The notes beneath the pieces were generated by a model. It saw only the letters and a program-made list of their open reading frames with translations, searched no databases and was not told the DNA's origin. A program made the position numbers and the translations under genes. This document shows positions 9,739-18,780 of a DNA stretch of 64,000 bases, piece after piece; the stretch's first letter is position 1, and each line of letters opens with the position of its first letter. Source of the stretch: Herbaspirillum seropedicae. Lineage in GTDB: Bacteria > Pseudomonadota > Gammaproteobacteria > Burkholderiales > Burkholderiaceae_D. Location: positions 4,707,021 to 4,771,020 of the forward strand of contig NZ_CP011930.1 of the NCBI RefSeq assembly GCF_001040945.1, in the 5' to 3' direction.

Positions 9739-10791
9739 TCAGGCTTCTTCGTCGATATGGTGGCTGGTCAGCGAGCGCCACAGCAGGATGGGGATGATGA
9801 CGGTGAAGACGATCAATTCCTTGTAGGCGCTGGCCCAGAAGGACGAGAAGCTTTCGATCAGGCCGACCGATACCGACCCCAGCGCCGCAATCGGATAGCT
9901 GGCCAAGCCGCCGAAGATCGCACCGACAAAGCCCTTGAGCGCGATGATGAAACCGGACTCGTAGTTGACGATGGTAAAAGGCGCAATCAGGATGCCGCAC
10001 AGCGCCCCGATCCCGGCGGCCATCCCGAAGGAGAGCTTGCCGGCCTGGTTGATGCCCACCCCGACCAGGCGCGCGCCGAGCCGATTGACGGCGGTGGCGC
10101 GCAAGGCCTTGCCGGTCAGCGTGCGTTCGAAGAAGACATAGATCACGGCAATGAGCGCGGCCACCGTGATCAGCACGATCACGCTCTGGCCCGAGACCGG
10201 ACTCTCGCCGAGATTGAATTGCATCTCGGTGAATGGCCTGGTGTTGGTTCCCTCGGGACCGAACATCAGCAGGCCCAGGCCAACCATGGCCAGATGCACG
10301 CCCAGCGAGACGATCAGCAGCACCAGCACGCTGGAGTGCGCCAGCGGCTGATAGGCCACGCGGTAGATCATCGGCCCCATCGGCACCACGATCAACAGCG
10401 CCAGCAGGATCTGCCATGGCATGGCCAGCGCCTGCAGGTCGAGGCAGCGCGTCAAGGCAAGGATCGCCAAGGGCAAGCCGAGGTGCGTGGCCAGCAGCAG
10501 CGGCAGGCGGCGCAGCAGGCGCGCACGCGTCTGCGCCAAGCGCAGCGCGCTGCCGGTCTCGACGGCCAGGGTCACGGCGCCCAGGGCCAGCAGCAACAGC
10601 GCCGTAGCGGGCGCCTGTCCATTCTGGATGGCCGCCAGCGTCAATGCGCCGAAGGCGACGAATTCGCCCTGCGGCAGGAAAATCACCCGCGTCACTGAAA
10701 ACACCAGTACCAGCGCCAGCGACAGCAACGCATAGATCGCGCCGGTCGTGATGCCGTCCTGGATCAGCACGGTCAAAATGCTTGTATCCAT
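9739..10791 (-). CDS. Branched-chain-type ABC transporter permease (LivH-like)
   Basis: A 350-residue LivH-type permease, longer than the typical 290-310 residues because of an inserted region around 80-130 containing an extra hydrophobic part. The N-terminus (QDGITTGAIYALLSLALVLVF) is typical, as is the C-terminal GLASYPIAALGSVSVGLIES region. The start at 10791 is preceded on the minus strand by an AGGAGG site. It forms the membrane pore with the LivM half of the fusion protein. It lies 121 bases downstream of paaZ, which suggests co-transcription or a promoter in that gap. Confidence 0.88.
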   Translation of the reverse strand: MDTSILTVLIQDGITTGAIYALLSLALVLVFSVTRVIFLPQGEFVAFGALTLAAIQNGQAPATALLLLALGAVTLAVETGSALRLAQTRARLLRRLPLLLATHLGLPLAILALTRCLDLQALAMPWQILLALLIVVPMGPMIYRVAYQPLAHSSVLVLLIVSLGVHLAMVGLGLLMFGPEGTNTRPFTEMQFNLGESPVSGQSVIVLITVAALIAVIYVFFERTLTGKALRATAVNRLGARLVGVGINQAGKLSFGMAAGIGALCGILIAPFTIVNYESGFIIALKGFVGAIFGGLASYPIAALGSVSVGLIESFSSFWASAYKELIVFTVIIPILLWRSLTSHHIDEEA

Positions 10792-10879
10792 GTCTCCTCC
10801 TGTTCGTTCCGGCTGCCGCAGTCTGTGCTGCGGCTGGCCGTGGATGTCGTTGGTCCTTGCTGAACCTTTTATATTTTTT

Positions 10880-10900
10880 AGATCATTTGGCGCATGATCT
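10880..10900. repeat. Inverted repeat between paaZ and livH
   Basis: AGATCAT and ATGATCT form perfect 7-base arms around a 7-base spacer, in an AT-rich stretch of the 121-base gap between paaZ and livH. There is no T-run after it on the minus strand, so it is not a normal terminator for paaZ. It could be an operator for the permease genes. No protein is assigned. Confidence 0.45.
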
Positions 10901-10912
10901 GGCCCACAGCAT

Positions 10913-12973
10913 TCATTCCAGGGGCTTCTTGGCCACCAGCGTGAGGATGTCGTAGGAGGCCACCAGCTCGCCCTCCTGGTTGCTCACTTCCACATCCCAG
11001 GCCACCACGCCCTGGCCCTGGCCATTGGCATCCTTCTTGTTGCGGTCGATCTTGCGCTTGCAGGTCAGGCGCGCCGAGATGGTATCGCCAATGCCCACCG
11101 GCTTGACGAAGCGCAGCGTATCCAGCCCGTAGTTGGCCAGCACCGGGCCGGGCGCGGGCGAGACGAACAGGCCGGCGGCCGCCGAGAGCACGAAGTAGCC
11201 ATGCGCGATGCGCTTGCCGAAGGGCGACTGGCGGGCGGCGATCTCGTCGAAGTGCATGTAGAAATGGTCGCCGGAGAGGCAGCCGAAATTGACGATGTCG
11301 GCTTCGGTGACGGTGCGGCGATGGGTGGTCAGCGAATCACCGATCTGCAGGTCTTCGAAGTAATGACGGAAGGGATGGATACCTGACTCGCGCACCCGGG
11401 CGCCGCGCACGTGCTCGCCCACGACGGCGGCCAGCATGGTCGGCGAACCCTGCACAGCTGTGCGTTGCAGGTAGTGCTTCACCGCACGCGAGCCGCCCAG
11501 TTCCTCGCCGCCGCCGGCGCGACCGGGGCCGCCGTGCTTGAGTTGCGGCAGGGGCGAACCGTGGCCGGTGGATTCCGCTGCGGCTTCGCGGTCCAGCACC
11601 AGCAGGCGGCCGTGCCAGGCAGCGGCCACCGGAATGGCGCGCGCGGCCACCGCTGGCGTGCGCGTGACCAGGCTGGCCACCAGGCTGCCGCGCCCGCGTG
11701 CGGCCAGGGCCAGGGCTTCGTCGAGATCGTCATAGGGCATGAGCGTGCTGACCGGACCGAAGGCTTCCACTTCATGCACCGGGCTGCCCGCGGCGGTATC
11801 ACGGGCCAGCAGCAGCGTGGGCGCGAAGAAAGCGCCCTCGCCCACGCCCTGGCCTTGCGGTGCGAAGGCGCTGCCGGCGCCGAGGATGAGGTCGGCGCTG
11901 TGCCTGAGCAAGGCCACGCGTTCTTCCACATCGCGCTGTTGCGCACGCGAGGCCAGCGGCCCCATGCGCACCGTTTCCAGTGCAGGATCGCCGACCACGA
12001 TCTTCGACAGCCTAGCGGCCAGTCTTTCCGCGACTGCATCGACGTGCCGACGCGGCACGATGGCGCGGCGGATGGCCGTACACTTCTGGCCGGCCTTGGT
12101 AGTCATCTCGCGCGCCACTTCCTTGACGAAGAGATCGAACTCCTCATCGTCGGCGGTGATATCGGGGCCGAGGATGGCGCAGTTCAGCGAATCGGCTTCG
12201 GCATTGAAGGGGATGGAGTTGGCGATCAGATTGGGGTGTGCGCGCAGCTTGGCGGCGGTATCGGCCGAGCCGGTAAAGGTCACTACGTCCTGCGCCTGCA
12301 GGCGCTCCAGCAGATCGCCGGTGCTGCCGATGACCAGTTGCAGGCTGCCTTCGGGCAGCAGGCCCGATTGCTGGATCAGCCGCACCGCTGCCTCGGCCAG
12401 GTAGCTGGTGGCGGTGGCGGGCTTGACGATGCAAGGCATGCCGGCCAGGAAGGTGGGGGCGAATTTTTCCAGCATGCCCCAGACCGGGAAGTTGAAGGCG
12501 TTGATGTGGACCGCCACGCCGCCGCGCGGCACCAGGATGTGGGTGCCGGCAAAGCGGCCCTGCTTGCCCAGCCGCATGGCCGGGCCTTCGTGGACCAGGT
12601 TGGATGAGGGAAATTCATTGGCGCCGATGCTGGCATAGGTGAACAGCGTACCGCTGCCGCCTTCGATGTCGATCCAGCTGTCGGCACGGGTCGCTCCGGT
12701 ATGGGCGGAGACCGCGTACAGGACTTCCTTGTGCTCCATCAGGTACTTGGCCAGGGCCTTGAGGATCGCGGCGCGTTGCTGGAAGTCCAGCGCCATCAGC
12801 GCAGGCAGGCCGGTCTTGCGGGCGTGTTCCAGCGCTTCGCCGAAATCGATGGACTCTTCATGGGTGCTGGCCACGGCGCTGCCGTTGACCGCGCTGTGCA
12901 GCGCTTGGGATGGGCGTTGGCCAAGCCAGCGGCCGGCAATGAAACTCTGTAGCAGGGGTGGATGGGCGGTCAT
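10913..12973 (-). CDS. paaZ: Bifunctional oxepin-CoA hydrolase / 3-oxo-5,6-dehydrosuberyl-CoA semialdehyde dehydrogenase PaaZ
   Basis: A 686-residue two-domain protein. Residues 1 to about 520 are an aldehyde dehydrogenase with the catalytic cysteine C298 in AGQKCTAIRR. Residues from about 540 are a MaoC-type hydratase with LSGDHFYMHFDE and GKRIAHGYF. In the family the hydratase half opens oxepin-CoA and the dehydrogenase half oxidises the resulting semialdehyde with NADP. The ATG at 12973 is preferred over a start 13 codons upstream because AGGAG precedes it at good distance. It is separated from the other paa genes by paaR and a binding protein gene, all on the minus strand. Confidence 0.93.
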   Translation of the reverse strand: MTAHPPLLQSFIAGRWLGQRPSQALHSAVNGSAVASTHEESIDFGEALEHARKTGLPALMALDFQQRAAILKALAKYLMEHKEVLYAVSAHTGATRADSWIDIEGGSGTLFTYASIGANEFPSSNLVHEGPAMRLGKQGRFAGTHILVPRGGVAVHINAFNFPVWGMLEKFAPTFLAGMPCIVKPATATSYLAEAAVRLIQQSGLLPEGSLQLVIGSTGDLLERLQAQDVVTFTGSADTAAKLRAHPNLIANSIPFNAEADSLNCAILGPDITADDEEFDLFVKEVAREMTTKAGQKCTAIRRAIVPRRHVDAVAERLAARLSKIVVGDPALETVRMGPLASRAQQRDVEERVALLRHSADLILGAGSAFAPQGQGVGEGAFFAPTLLLARDTAAGSPVHEVEAFGPVSTLMPYDDLDEALALAARGRGSLVASLVTRTPAVAARAIPVAAAWHGRLLVLDREAAAESTGHGSPLPQLKHGGPGRAGGGEELGGSRAVKHYLQRTAVQGSPTMLAAVVGEHVRGARVRESGIHPFRHYFEDLQIGDSLTTHRRTVTEADIVNFGCLSGDHFYMHFDEIAARQSPFGKRIAHGYFVLSAAAGLFVSPAPGPVLANYGLDTLRFVKPVGIGDTISARLTCKRKIDRNKKDANGQGQGVVAWDVEVSNQEGELVASYDILTLVAKKPLE

Positions 12974-13091
12974 CGGGGACTCCTGATAGGGGTAAGGGAT
13001 GAGCAGTTGCAAGTTGAGGCAGCGGCTGGTGGAGAGCCGCTTGCGGATGGTTCAATGCCGCTTGGCTGAGATTCGACATGCACCACCGGCT

Positions 13092-13214
13092 GTTCGACCT
13101 GAGTAGCGGCGCAGCCGCGTATCGAAGCCTGTCCTGAGCCCGTCGAAGGGGCGCTCCGGCGTGCGACCTCCGCAGCGCCTTCGATACGGCCCCTAGGGCC
13201 TACTCAGGTCGAAC
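13092..13214. repeat. Long imperfect palindrome, REP-like intergenic element
   Basis: The outer arms GTTCGACCTGAGTAG (13092-13106) and CTACTCAGGTCGAAC (13200-13214) are perfect complements, and an inner pair CGTATCGAAG (13118-13127) and CTTCGATACG (13179-13188) is also perfect. The centre contains CCTGTCCTGAGCCCGTCGAAG, cut here at the related core seen in many widespread REP-type repeats. It fills the gap between the binding protein gene and paaZ and could fold into a long stem in the transcript, stabilising the upstream message or reducing read-through. Confidence 0.75.
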
Positions 13215-13249
13215 GGTCTGCGGCGCGCGAGCGGATTCGTCTTTGGTGG

Positions 13250-14395
13250 TCAGGGCTGGTATTGCCAAGCCCCATCAACGATCTTGACCATCACCGCAGC
13301 GCGCTGGTCCAGCCCCAGGTGATCGGTAGAGGACATGGTGTAGACGCCATGCACGCCCGTGACTTCCTTGGTCGCTTCCAGCACATCGCGCAGGGCGGCG
13401 CGGAATTCCGGCGTGCCCGGCTTGGCGCCCTTCAGGGCCACGGGGATGGCCCATCGCAGCAGCACGCCGGCGTCCCAGGCGTAGCCGCCGAAGAGCGAGA
13501 CGCTGTCCTTGCCATGTACCGCTTCATACTTGGTGGTGTAGTCCAGCGCCACCTTGCGGATAGGATTGGAGGCCGGCAGTTGCGCAGCGACCAGCACGGG
13601 GCCGGCCGGCAGCAGCGTGCCATCCAGCATCTTGCCGCCCACGCGCAGGAAGTCGGCATTGGCCACGCCGTGGGTCTGGTAGATCTGGCCCTTGAAGCCG
13701 CGCTCCTTCAGGGCGCGCTGCGGCACCACCGCGGGCGTGCCGGAGGCGGCGATGAGGATGGCGTCGGGCTTGGCCGCCACCAGCTTGAGCGCCTGGGCCG
13801 TGGTCGAACTGTCGGTGGGGGCGAAGCGCTCATTGGCCACCAGTTCCAGCTTCTTCAGGCCGGCGGCCTTCTTGAATTCCTCATACCAGCCCTCGCCATA
13901 GGCATTGGAATAGCCGATGAAGGCGATGCGCTGATAGCCGCGCGCCACCATGTCGCGGGCGATGGCCAGCGACATCATGATGTCGTTCTGCGGCGTCTTG
14001 AAGACCCATTTCTTTTTCGCATCCATGGGCTCGACGATGCGCGCGGCAGCGGCCAGCGAGATCATCGGGGTCTGCGCGTCAGCGGCCACTTCGATCATGG
14101 AGATCGAGTTGGGGCTCACCGAAGAACCGACAATGACGTCCACATTGTTTTCGGACACGAAGCGGCGCGCATTCTTGACCGCCTGCGTGGTGTCGGAGGC
14201 GTCGTCGAGAATGATGTAGTTGACCTTATGCCCGGCGATGGTCGTGGGCAGCAGTGCGATGGTGTTCTTCTCGGGGATGCCCAGCGAAGCCGCCGGACCG
14301 GTGGTGGAAACGGTGACGCCGACATTGATGTCGGCGCGTGCGACGAGCGCGCAGCCGGCTAGTGCCAGCGCGAGCAAGGGGCGAGCAAACTGCAT
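13250..14395 (-). CDS. ABC transporter periplasmic substrate-binding protein (LivK/HAAT type)
   Basis: A 381-residue periplasmic binding protein with a cleavable signal peptide (about residues 1-22, ending CALVARADI). The mature part begins INVGVTVSTTGPAASLGIPEKN, the usual opening of type I amino-acid and aromatic-acid binding proteins. The ATG at 14395 is chosen because AAGGAGA stands seven bases before it; the frame stays open further upstream. It lies between paaR and paaZ and probably feeds the LivH/LivMG/LivF importer encoded beyond paaZ. In this context phenylacetate or another aromatic acid is the likely ligand, by inference. Confidence 0.88.
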   Translation of the reverse strand: MQFARPLLALALAGCALVARADINVGVTVSTTGPAASLGIPEKNTIALLPTTIAGHKVNYIILDDASDTTQAVKNARRFVSENNVDVIVGSSVSPNSISMIEVAADAQTPMISLAAAARIVEPMDAKKKWVFKTPQNDIMMSLAIARDMVARGYQRIAFIGYSNAYGEGWYEEFKKAAGLKKLELVANERFAPTDSSTTAQALKLVAAKPDAILIAASGTPAVVPQRALKERGFKGQIYQTHGVANADFLRVGGKMLDGTLLPAGPVLVAAQLPASNPIRKVALDYTTKYEAVHGKDSVSLFGGYAWDAGVLLRWAIPVALKGAKPGTPEFRAALRDVLEATKEVTGVHGVYTMSSTDHLGLDQRAAVMVKIVDGAWQYQP

Positions 14396-14467
14396 GAAGG
14401 TCTCCTTGATGATGTTGTCATTGTGGTGCTGCATGCCTGCAATGACGCTACCGATCAAGGGCTCACG

Positions 14468-15088
14468 TCATCGTTTCTTCTTTCCCGCGCCGTCCAGGCC
14501 CACGGCGCCGATACCACCGAACAACAGATCGGACACGACCACCGCCATGCGTTCATGGGTGAGCTCGCCATCGGGCTTCAACCACATGAACATCCAGTTG
14601 ATCATGCCGAACAGCAGCATCGCCAAGGGCTTGGCCATGCGGCTGCGATCCAGCTCGGGCCGCACCGCGCTCATGGCGTCGGCCACGGCCTTGACCACCT
14701 TGCGCTCGCCGTTGAGGATGCGCTTCTGGTCTCCCGGTTCCAGGAAGCGCACGTCCTCGGTGAGCACCCGATGCTCGTTCTGCGCGTCGCGGTACTCCTC
14801 CACGAAACGCTGCACCAAGAGCCGCAAGCGCGGCTCCGGCGCCAGATCCTGCTGCGCCACCTCATCGACCAGCGCACAGAGACGGTCGATGTGGTCTTCG
14901 CAGATATGCATCAGCAACTGATGCTTGTCGGCAAAATAGTGATACAGCGAGGCCTTGGACAGGCCGCAGGCCAGGGCCACCTCGTTCATCGAGGTGCCCA
15001 CGAAACCATTGCGCGCAAACAAGGCCGCGGCCTGTTCGACGATGGTCTCGCGCTGGTTGTCGTATCCCGCCGCACGCTTCCTGGGCAT
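14468..15088 (-). CDS. paaR: TetR family repressor of phenylacetate genes (PaaR)
   Basis: A 206-residue TetR-type regulator. The N-terminal helix-turn-helix is clear (TIVEQAAALFARNGFVGTS, then SKASLYHYFADKH at about 42-54); the rest is the ligand-binding domain. An ATG at 15088 is chosen over a GTG two codons upstream because the GAGGA site is then spaced correctly. It is divergent from paaY across a 305-base region that contains a 16-base palindrome of TetR type. In betaproteobacteria a TetR protein of this kind represses paa genes until phenylacetyl-CoA is present; the ligand here is inferred. Confidence 0.82.
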   Translation of the reverse strand: MPRKRAAGYDNQRETIVEQAAALFARNGFVGTSMNEVALACGLSKASLYHYFADKHQLLMHICEDHIDRLCALVDEVAQQDLAPEPRLRLLVQRFVEEYRDAQNEHRVLTEDVRFLEPGDQKRILNGERKVVKAVADAMSAVRPELDRSRMAKPLAMLLFGMINWMFMWLKPDGELTHERMAVVVSDLLFGGIGAVGLDGAGKKKR

Positions 15089-15242
15089 ATGCACGTCCTC
15101 TTCGATATTTCTGCAAAGTCATGATTGTGCCGTAAATCAAAACTCTTAAGAAACATCGGCCATCTCTGCACGTTACAGCCGCCCTGCCCAGCTCCGTTGC
15201 GATGCATCTTTGACACGGTCAGAAAAAACTTCGAAAACATTA

Positions 15243-15271
15243 TTGACCAACCGGTCGGTCGAAATTATTAT
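15243..15271 (+). promoter_or_regulatory. Predicted sigma-70 promoter of paaY and the paa operon
   Basis: TTGACC at 15243-15248 and TATTAT at 15266-15271 are separated by exactly 17 bases. The operator at 15245-15260 covers the -35 box and most of the spacer, so bound repressor would block polymerase. The transcript would start near 15278. Confidence 0.7.
15245..15260. promoter_or_regulatory. Probable PaaR operator (16-base palindrome)
   Basis: GACCAACCGGTCGGTC reads nearly the same on both strands, with one mismatched pair (form GACCnACCGGTnGGTC). The size and GC-rich centre fit TetR-family operators. It lies within the paaY promoter and 157 bases from paaR, so it could control both directions. 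Confidence 0.68.
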
Positions 15272-15393
15272 TCCCTAAAAAACAGCGACAGGCAAATGCT
15301 TTTTTCCGGCCATCCCCGACCAAAAGCAGCCCCTGCAACGTTGCCAACGACAAGGCAGGCCGTCCAAGGGGCGGACCTGCAAAAGGAGACGCG

Positions 15394-15996
15394 GTGCCTT
15401 GTTACTCGATAGAAGGCGTGATCCCGGTGGTGGACCCGAGCGCCTACGTTCATCCCACGGCGGTGCTGATCGGCGACGTCATCGTCGGTCCGGACTGCTA
15501 TGTCGGTCCGACGGCCTGCCTGCGCGGCGACTTTGGCCGCATCGTGCTGCAACGTGGCGCCAATGTGCAGGACACCTGCGTGATCCACGGTTTCCCCGGC
15601 CATGACACCGTGGTGGAAGAGAACGGCCACATCGGCCACGGTGCCGTGCTCCACAGCTGCACCGTGCGGCGCGATGCGCTGGTGGGCATGAACGCGGTGG
15701 TCATGGATGAAGCCGTGGTGGGCGAACAGGCCATCGTGGCGGCCTGCGCCTTCGTGCGCGCTGGCATGCAGATACCGCCGCGCACGCTGGCCGCGGGCCT
15801 GCCGGCCAAGGTAGTGCGCGAGCTGACGGCCGATGAGATGGCATGGAAGCAGGCCGGCACCCGCACCTACCAGGACCTGACCGTGCGTTGCCTGGCGAGC
15901 CTGCGCGAAGTCAGCCCTTTGTCCCAGATCGAAGAGAACCGGCCAGCGCTGGCCGCCCCCTTCGTCGAACCGCTGATTGCGGCGCGGCGGGCCTAG
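15394..15996 (+). CDS. paaY: PaaY, gamma-carbonic-anhydrase-like thioesterase
   Basis: A 200-residue left-handed beta-helix protein with hexapeptide repeats (for example [19 protein letters not shown]) and the histidines of the gamma-carbonic anhydrase metal site in VIHGFPGHD and [13 protein letters not shown]. PaaY is known as a thioesterase that removes dead-end CoA adducts formed when the pathway stalls. It starts with GTG at 15394, with AAAAGGAG six bases before it and no better ATG. It is the first gene after the PaaR-controlled promoter and leads the plus-strand paa operon. Confidence 0.88.
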   Translation: MPCYSIEGVIPVVDPSAYVHPTAVLIGDVIVGPDCYVGPTACLRGDFGRIVLQRGANVQDTCVIHGFPGHDTVVEENGHIGHGAVLHSCTVRRDALVGMNAVVMDEAVVGEQAIVAACAFVRAGMQIPPRTLAAGLPAKVVRELTADEMAWKQAGTRTYQDLTVRCLASLREVSPLSQIEENRPALAAPFVEPLIAARRA

Positions 15997-16114
15997 CAGG
16001 GCCAGCCGCCGAGACGTCTTTTAGTTTTTGGATACACCCACCTGAAGCGGGCCAATGCGGCCAGGACCTCGTTCGCCCGTCGCTCAGCGTGCAACCTTTT
16101 GATGGAGAAGCAGC

Positions 16115-17101
16115 ATGTACGCACAAATGGTAGAAACCGGCCTGTCCAAGGTGCGCGGCCTGGACGACATGTCGCCCGAAGAACGCGCCTTCCAGGCCCG
16201 CATCGAGGCGGGCGTGAAGATCGAACCCAAGGACTGGATGCCGGAGGCGTATCGCAAGACGCTGGTGCGCCAGATCTCGCAGCACGCCCACTCGGAAATC
16301 GTCGGCCAGCTGCCCGAGGGCAACTGGGTCACGCGCGCGCCGACACTGCAGCGCAAGGCCATCCTGATGGCCAAGATCCAGGACGAGGCCGGCCATGGCC
16401 TGTATCTCTACAGCGCCGCCGAGACCCTGGGCGTGTCGCGCGACGACCTGCTGGACGAACTGCACGCCGGCCGCGCCAAGTATTCCAGCATCTTCAACTA
16501 TCCCGCCCTGAGCTGGGCCGACATGGGCGCCATCGGCTGGCTGGTGGATGGCTCGGCCATCATCAACCAGATCCCGCTATGCCGCTGCTCCTATGGTCCC
16601 TATTCGCGCGCCATGGTGCGGGTCTGCAAGGAGGAATCCTTCCACGCCCGCCAGGGCTACGACATCATGCTGGCGCTGTGTCGCGGCACGCCCGAGCAGA
16701 AGCAGATGGCGCAGGATGCGCTGAACCGCTGGTGGTGGCCGGCGCTGATGATGTTCGGTCCCTCCGATGCCGAATCGGTCAACAGCGCGCAATCGATGCA
16801 GTGGCGCATCAAGCTGTTTTCCAATGATGAACTGCGCCAGCGCATGGTGGACCAGACCATCCCGCAGATCGAATACCTGGGCCTGACGGTGCCGGACCCC
16901 GATCTCAAGTGGAACGAGGAACGTGGCCGCTATGACTTCGGCGCAATCAACTGGGACGAATTCCACAATGTCCTGCGCGGCAATGGCCCTTGCAACCGCG
17001 AGCGCCTGGCCACGCGCAAGAAGGCCTACGACGACGGCGCCTGGTTCCGCGATGCGCTGGTGGCGCATGCCGACAAGCGCGCCACGCGCAAGGCGGCCTG
17101 A
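16115..17101 (+). CDS. paaA: Phenylacetyl-CoA 1,2-epoxidase subunit PaaA
   Basis: A 328-residue catalytic subunit of the multicomponent epoxidase that adds oxygen to the ring of phenylacetyl-CoA. It is a ferritin-like diiron protein: KIQDEAGHG and [12 protein letters not shown] supply the two ExxH iron-binding motifs. Length matches the family. The ATG at 16115 follows TGGAGAAGC. It works with PaaC (structural partner), PaaB, PaaD and the reductase PaaE, which follow in order. The 118 bases from paaY contain no terminator, so both are probably on one transcript. Confidence 0.95.
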   Translation: MYAQMVETGLSKVRGLDDMSPEERAFQARIEAGVKIEPKDWMPEAYRKTLVRQISQHAHSEIVGQLPEGNWVTRAPTLQRKAILMAKIQDEAGHGLYLYSAAETLGVSRDDLLDELHAGRAKYSSIFNYPALSWADMGAIGWLVDGSAIINQIPLCRCSYGPYSRAMVRVCKEESFHARQGYDIMLALCRGTPEQKQMAQDALNRWWWPALMMFGPSDAESVNSAQSMQWRIKLFSNDELRQRMVDQTIPQIEYLGLTVPDPDLKWNEERGRYDFGAINWDEFHNVLRGNGPCNRERLATRKKAYDDGAWFRDALVAHADKRATRKAA

Positions 17102-17187
17102 AGGCCAGACCGCAATTTCCGAACCGCTTCATCTCACAACAATGCCAGTGGCCGCAGCATGGCGGCCCGCCAACAAGGAACACCATC

Positions 17188-17472
17188 ATGAGCAAGGAAT
17201 GGCCTCTCTGGGAAGTCTTCATCCGCAGCCAGCACGGTCTGGCCCACAAACACGTCGGCAGCCTGCACGCCCCCGATGGCGAGATGGCCATCAACAACGC
17301 CCGCGACGTCTATACCCGCCGCAATGAAGGCGTGGGCATCTGGGTGGTGCGCGCCGCCGACATCGTCTCTTCCAGCCCGGGCGACAAGGCCCCGCTGTTC
17401 GAGCCGTCCAACAGCAAGGTGTATCGCCACCCGACCTTCTTCCCCATGCCGGCCGAGCTGAAGAACCTGTAA
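17188..17472 (+). CDS. paaB: Phenylacetyl-CoA 1,2-epoxidase subunit PaaB
   Basis: A 94-residue protein, the normal size for PaaB, starting MSKEWPLWEVFIRSQ and containing the conserved GLAHKHVGSLHAPD. The ATG at 17188 is chosen from family length and AAGGAACACC just upstream; the frame is open further back without coding value. PaaB is a small non-catalytic part of the epoxidase that helps bridge PaaA/PaaC assemblies. It lies 86 bases after paaA and 13 before paaC. Confidence 0.94.
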   Translation: MSKEWPLWEVFIRSQHGLAHKHVGSLHAPDGEMAINNARDVYTRRNEGVGIWVVRAADIVSSSPGDKAPLFEPSNSKVYRHPTFFPMPAELKNL

Positions 17473-17485
17473 GGGGAAGATCGTC

Positions 17486-18238
17486 ATGACACAGAAAACC
17501 GATTACGTGCGACGCCTGGGCGACAACGTCCTGGTGCTCTCGCAACGCCTCACCGAATGGTGCGGCAAGGGCCCTGCGCTGGAAGAAGACATGGCCCTGA
17601 TCAATGTCTCGCTGGACCTGATCGGCCAGGCGCGCCTGTGGCTCTCCTACGCCGCCGAGCTGGAAGGACAGGGCCGCAACGAAGACCAGCTGGCCTTCCT
17701 GCGCGACGCCCACCAGTTCCACAACCTGCTGCTGGTGGAGCTGCCCAATGGCAGCTACGCCGACACGCTGGCGCGCCAGTTCCTCTTCGACGTCTGGCAC
17801 TACTTCCTGCTCGAAGGCCTGTGCCAGAGCAGCGACGCGCGCATTGCCGAGATCGCGCAGAAATGCTTCAAGGAAGTGACCTATCACGTGCGCCGCAGCA
17901 CCGACCTGATGATCCGCCTGGGCGATGGCACCGAGGACAGCCATCGCCGCATGCAGGCCGCCATCGACGCGCTGTGGATGTACACCGGCGAGCTCTTCGT
18001 CGCCGATGCTCTGGACCAGGCCATGCAAGAGCAGGGTGTGGCGACTGCGCTGGGCGAGGTGCAGCAGAAGTGGACCCAGCATGTCACCGACGTGCTGCTG
18101 GAAGCGACCTTGAAGGTGCCGCCTGCGGGACTGTGGATGCAGAGCGGCGGCAAGGCCGGCCGGCATACCGAACACCTGGGCTATCTGCTGGCGGAGATGC
18201 AATTCCTGCAGCGCGCCTATCCGGGAGCGCAGTGGTGA
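17486..18238 (+). CDS. paaC: Phenylacetyl-CoA 1,2-epoxidase subunit PaaC
   Basis: A 250-residue ferritin-like protein of the PaaA/PaaC superfamily, lacking a complete set of iron ligands as expected for the structural subunit. It pairs with PaaA and is needed for a stable, active oxygenase. Recognisable stretches are LTEWCGKGPALEEDMALIN near the start and GKAGRHTEHLGYLLAEMQ at the end. GGGGAAGA precedes the ATG. Its stop codon overlaps the GTG start of paaD. Confidence 0.94.
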   Translation: MTQKTDYVRRLGDNVLVLSQRLTEWCGKGPALEEDMALINVSLDLIGQARLWLSYAAELEGQGRNEDQLAFLRDAHQFHNLLLVELPNGSYADTLARQFLFDVWHYFLLEGLCQSSDARIAEIAQKCFKEVTYHVRRSTDLMIRLGDGTEDSHRRMQAAIDALWMYTGELFVADALDQAMQEQGVATALGEVQQKWTQHVTDVLLEATLKVPPAGLWMQSGGKAGRHTEHLGYLLAEMQFLQRAYPGAQW

Positions 18239-18780
18239 GCGAGGCGCAACTGGCCCTGCAGGCCGGACCGGATGCGCTCAAGGCGCGCATCTGGGACTGG
18301 CTGGAGGCCGTGCCCGATCCCGAGATCCCGGTGCTCTCGGTGGTGGACCTGGGCATCGTGCGCGAGGTCGAGATCGAGGCTGCCGGTGCTGTGGATGCCC
18401 GCTGCACCGTGGTGATCACCCCGACCTATTCAGGCTGCCCCGCCATGGGCGTGATCGCCGAGGACATCACCACCGTGCTGCAGGAAAAAGGCCTGGCGCA
18501 GGTGGCCATCCGCATCCAGCTCGCGCCGGCGTGGAGCACCGACTGGATGAGCGAAAAGGGCCGCCACAACCTGCGCCAGTACGGCATTGCACCGCCGGCC
18601 CAGCAGGTCATCGACATTCGCGGCATCCAGCTCAAGCACCATGCCGCGGCCCAGGTGGACTGCCCGCACTGCGGTTCCTCCCGCACGGTCTGCGTGAGCC
18701 AGTTCGGCTCCACCTCCTGCAAGGCGCTGTACCAGTGCAAGGACTGCCGCGAACCCTTCGACTATTTCAAGGCGCATTGA
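18235..18780 (+). CDS. paaD: PaaD, MIP18/DUF59-type factor for the epoxidase
   Basis: A 181-residue protein with an N-terminal MIP18 (DUF59) domain (PDPEIPVLSVVDLGIV) and a C-terminal cysteine cluster (CPHCGSS, then TSCKALYQCKDCREPF) that probably binds a metal. The family is linked to iron-sulfur cluster delivery; PaaD is needed for epoxidase activity in vivo. It starts with GTG at 18235, overlapping the paaC stop by four bases (GTGA); a second GTG one codon earlier is possible. The stop codon lies in a short CATTG repeat. Confidence 0.92.
   Translation: MSEAQLALQAGPDALKARIWDWLEAVPDPEIPVLSVVDLGIVREVEIEAAGAVDARCTVVITPTYSGCPAMGVIAEDITTVLQEKGLAQVAIRIQLAPAWSTDWMSEKGRHNLRQYGIAPPAQQVIDIRGIQLKHHAAAQVDCPHCGSSRTVCVSQFGSTSCKALYQCKDCREPFDYFKAH

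Larger units (their letters stand above)
15089..15393. other. Divergent control region between paaR and paaY
   Basis: This 305-base AT-richer gap holds no gene. It contains the paaY promoter and a TetR-type operator (separate entries). No equally good promoter for paaR was recognised on the minus strand, though AT-rich stretches suitable for one are present around the operator. The final 120 bases form the untranslated leader of paaY. Confidence 0.7.
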
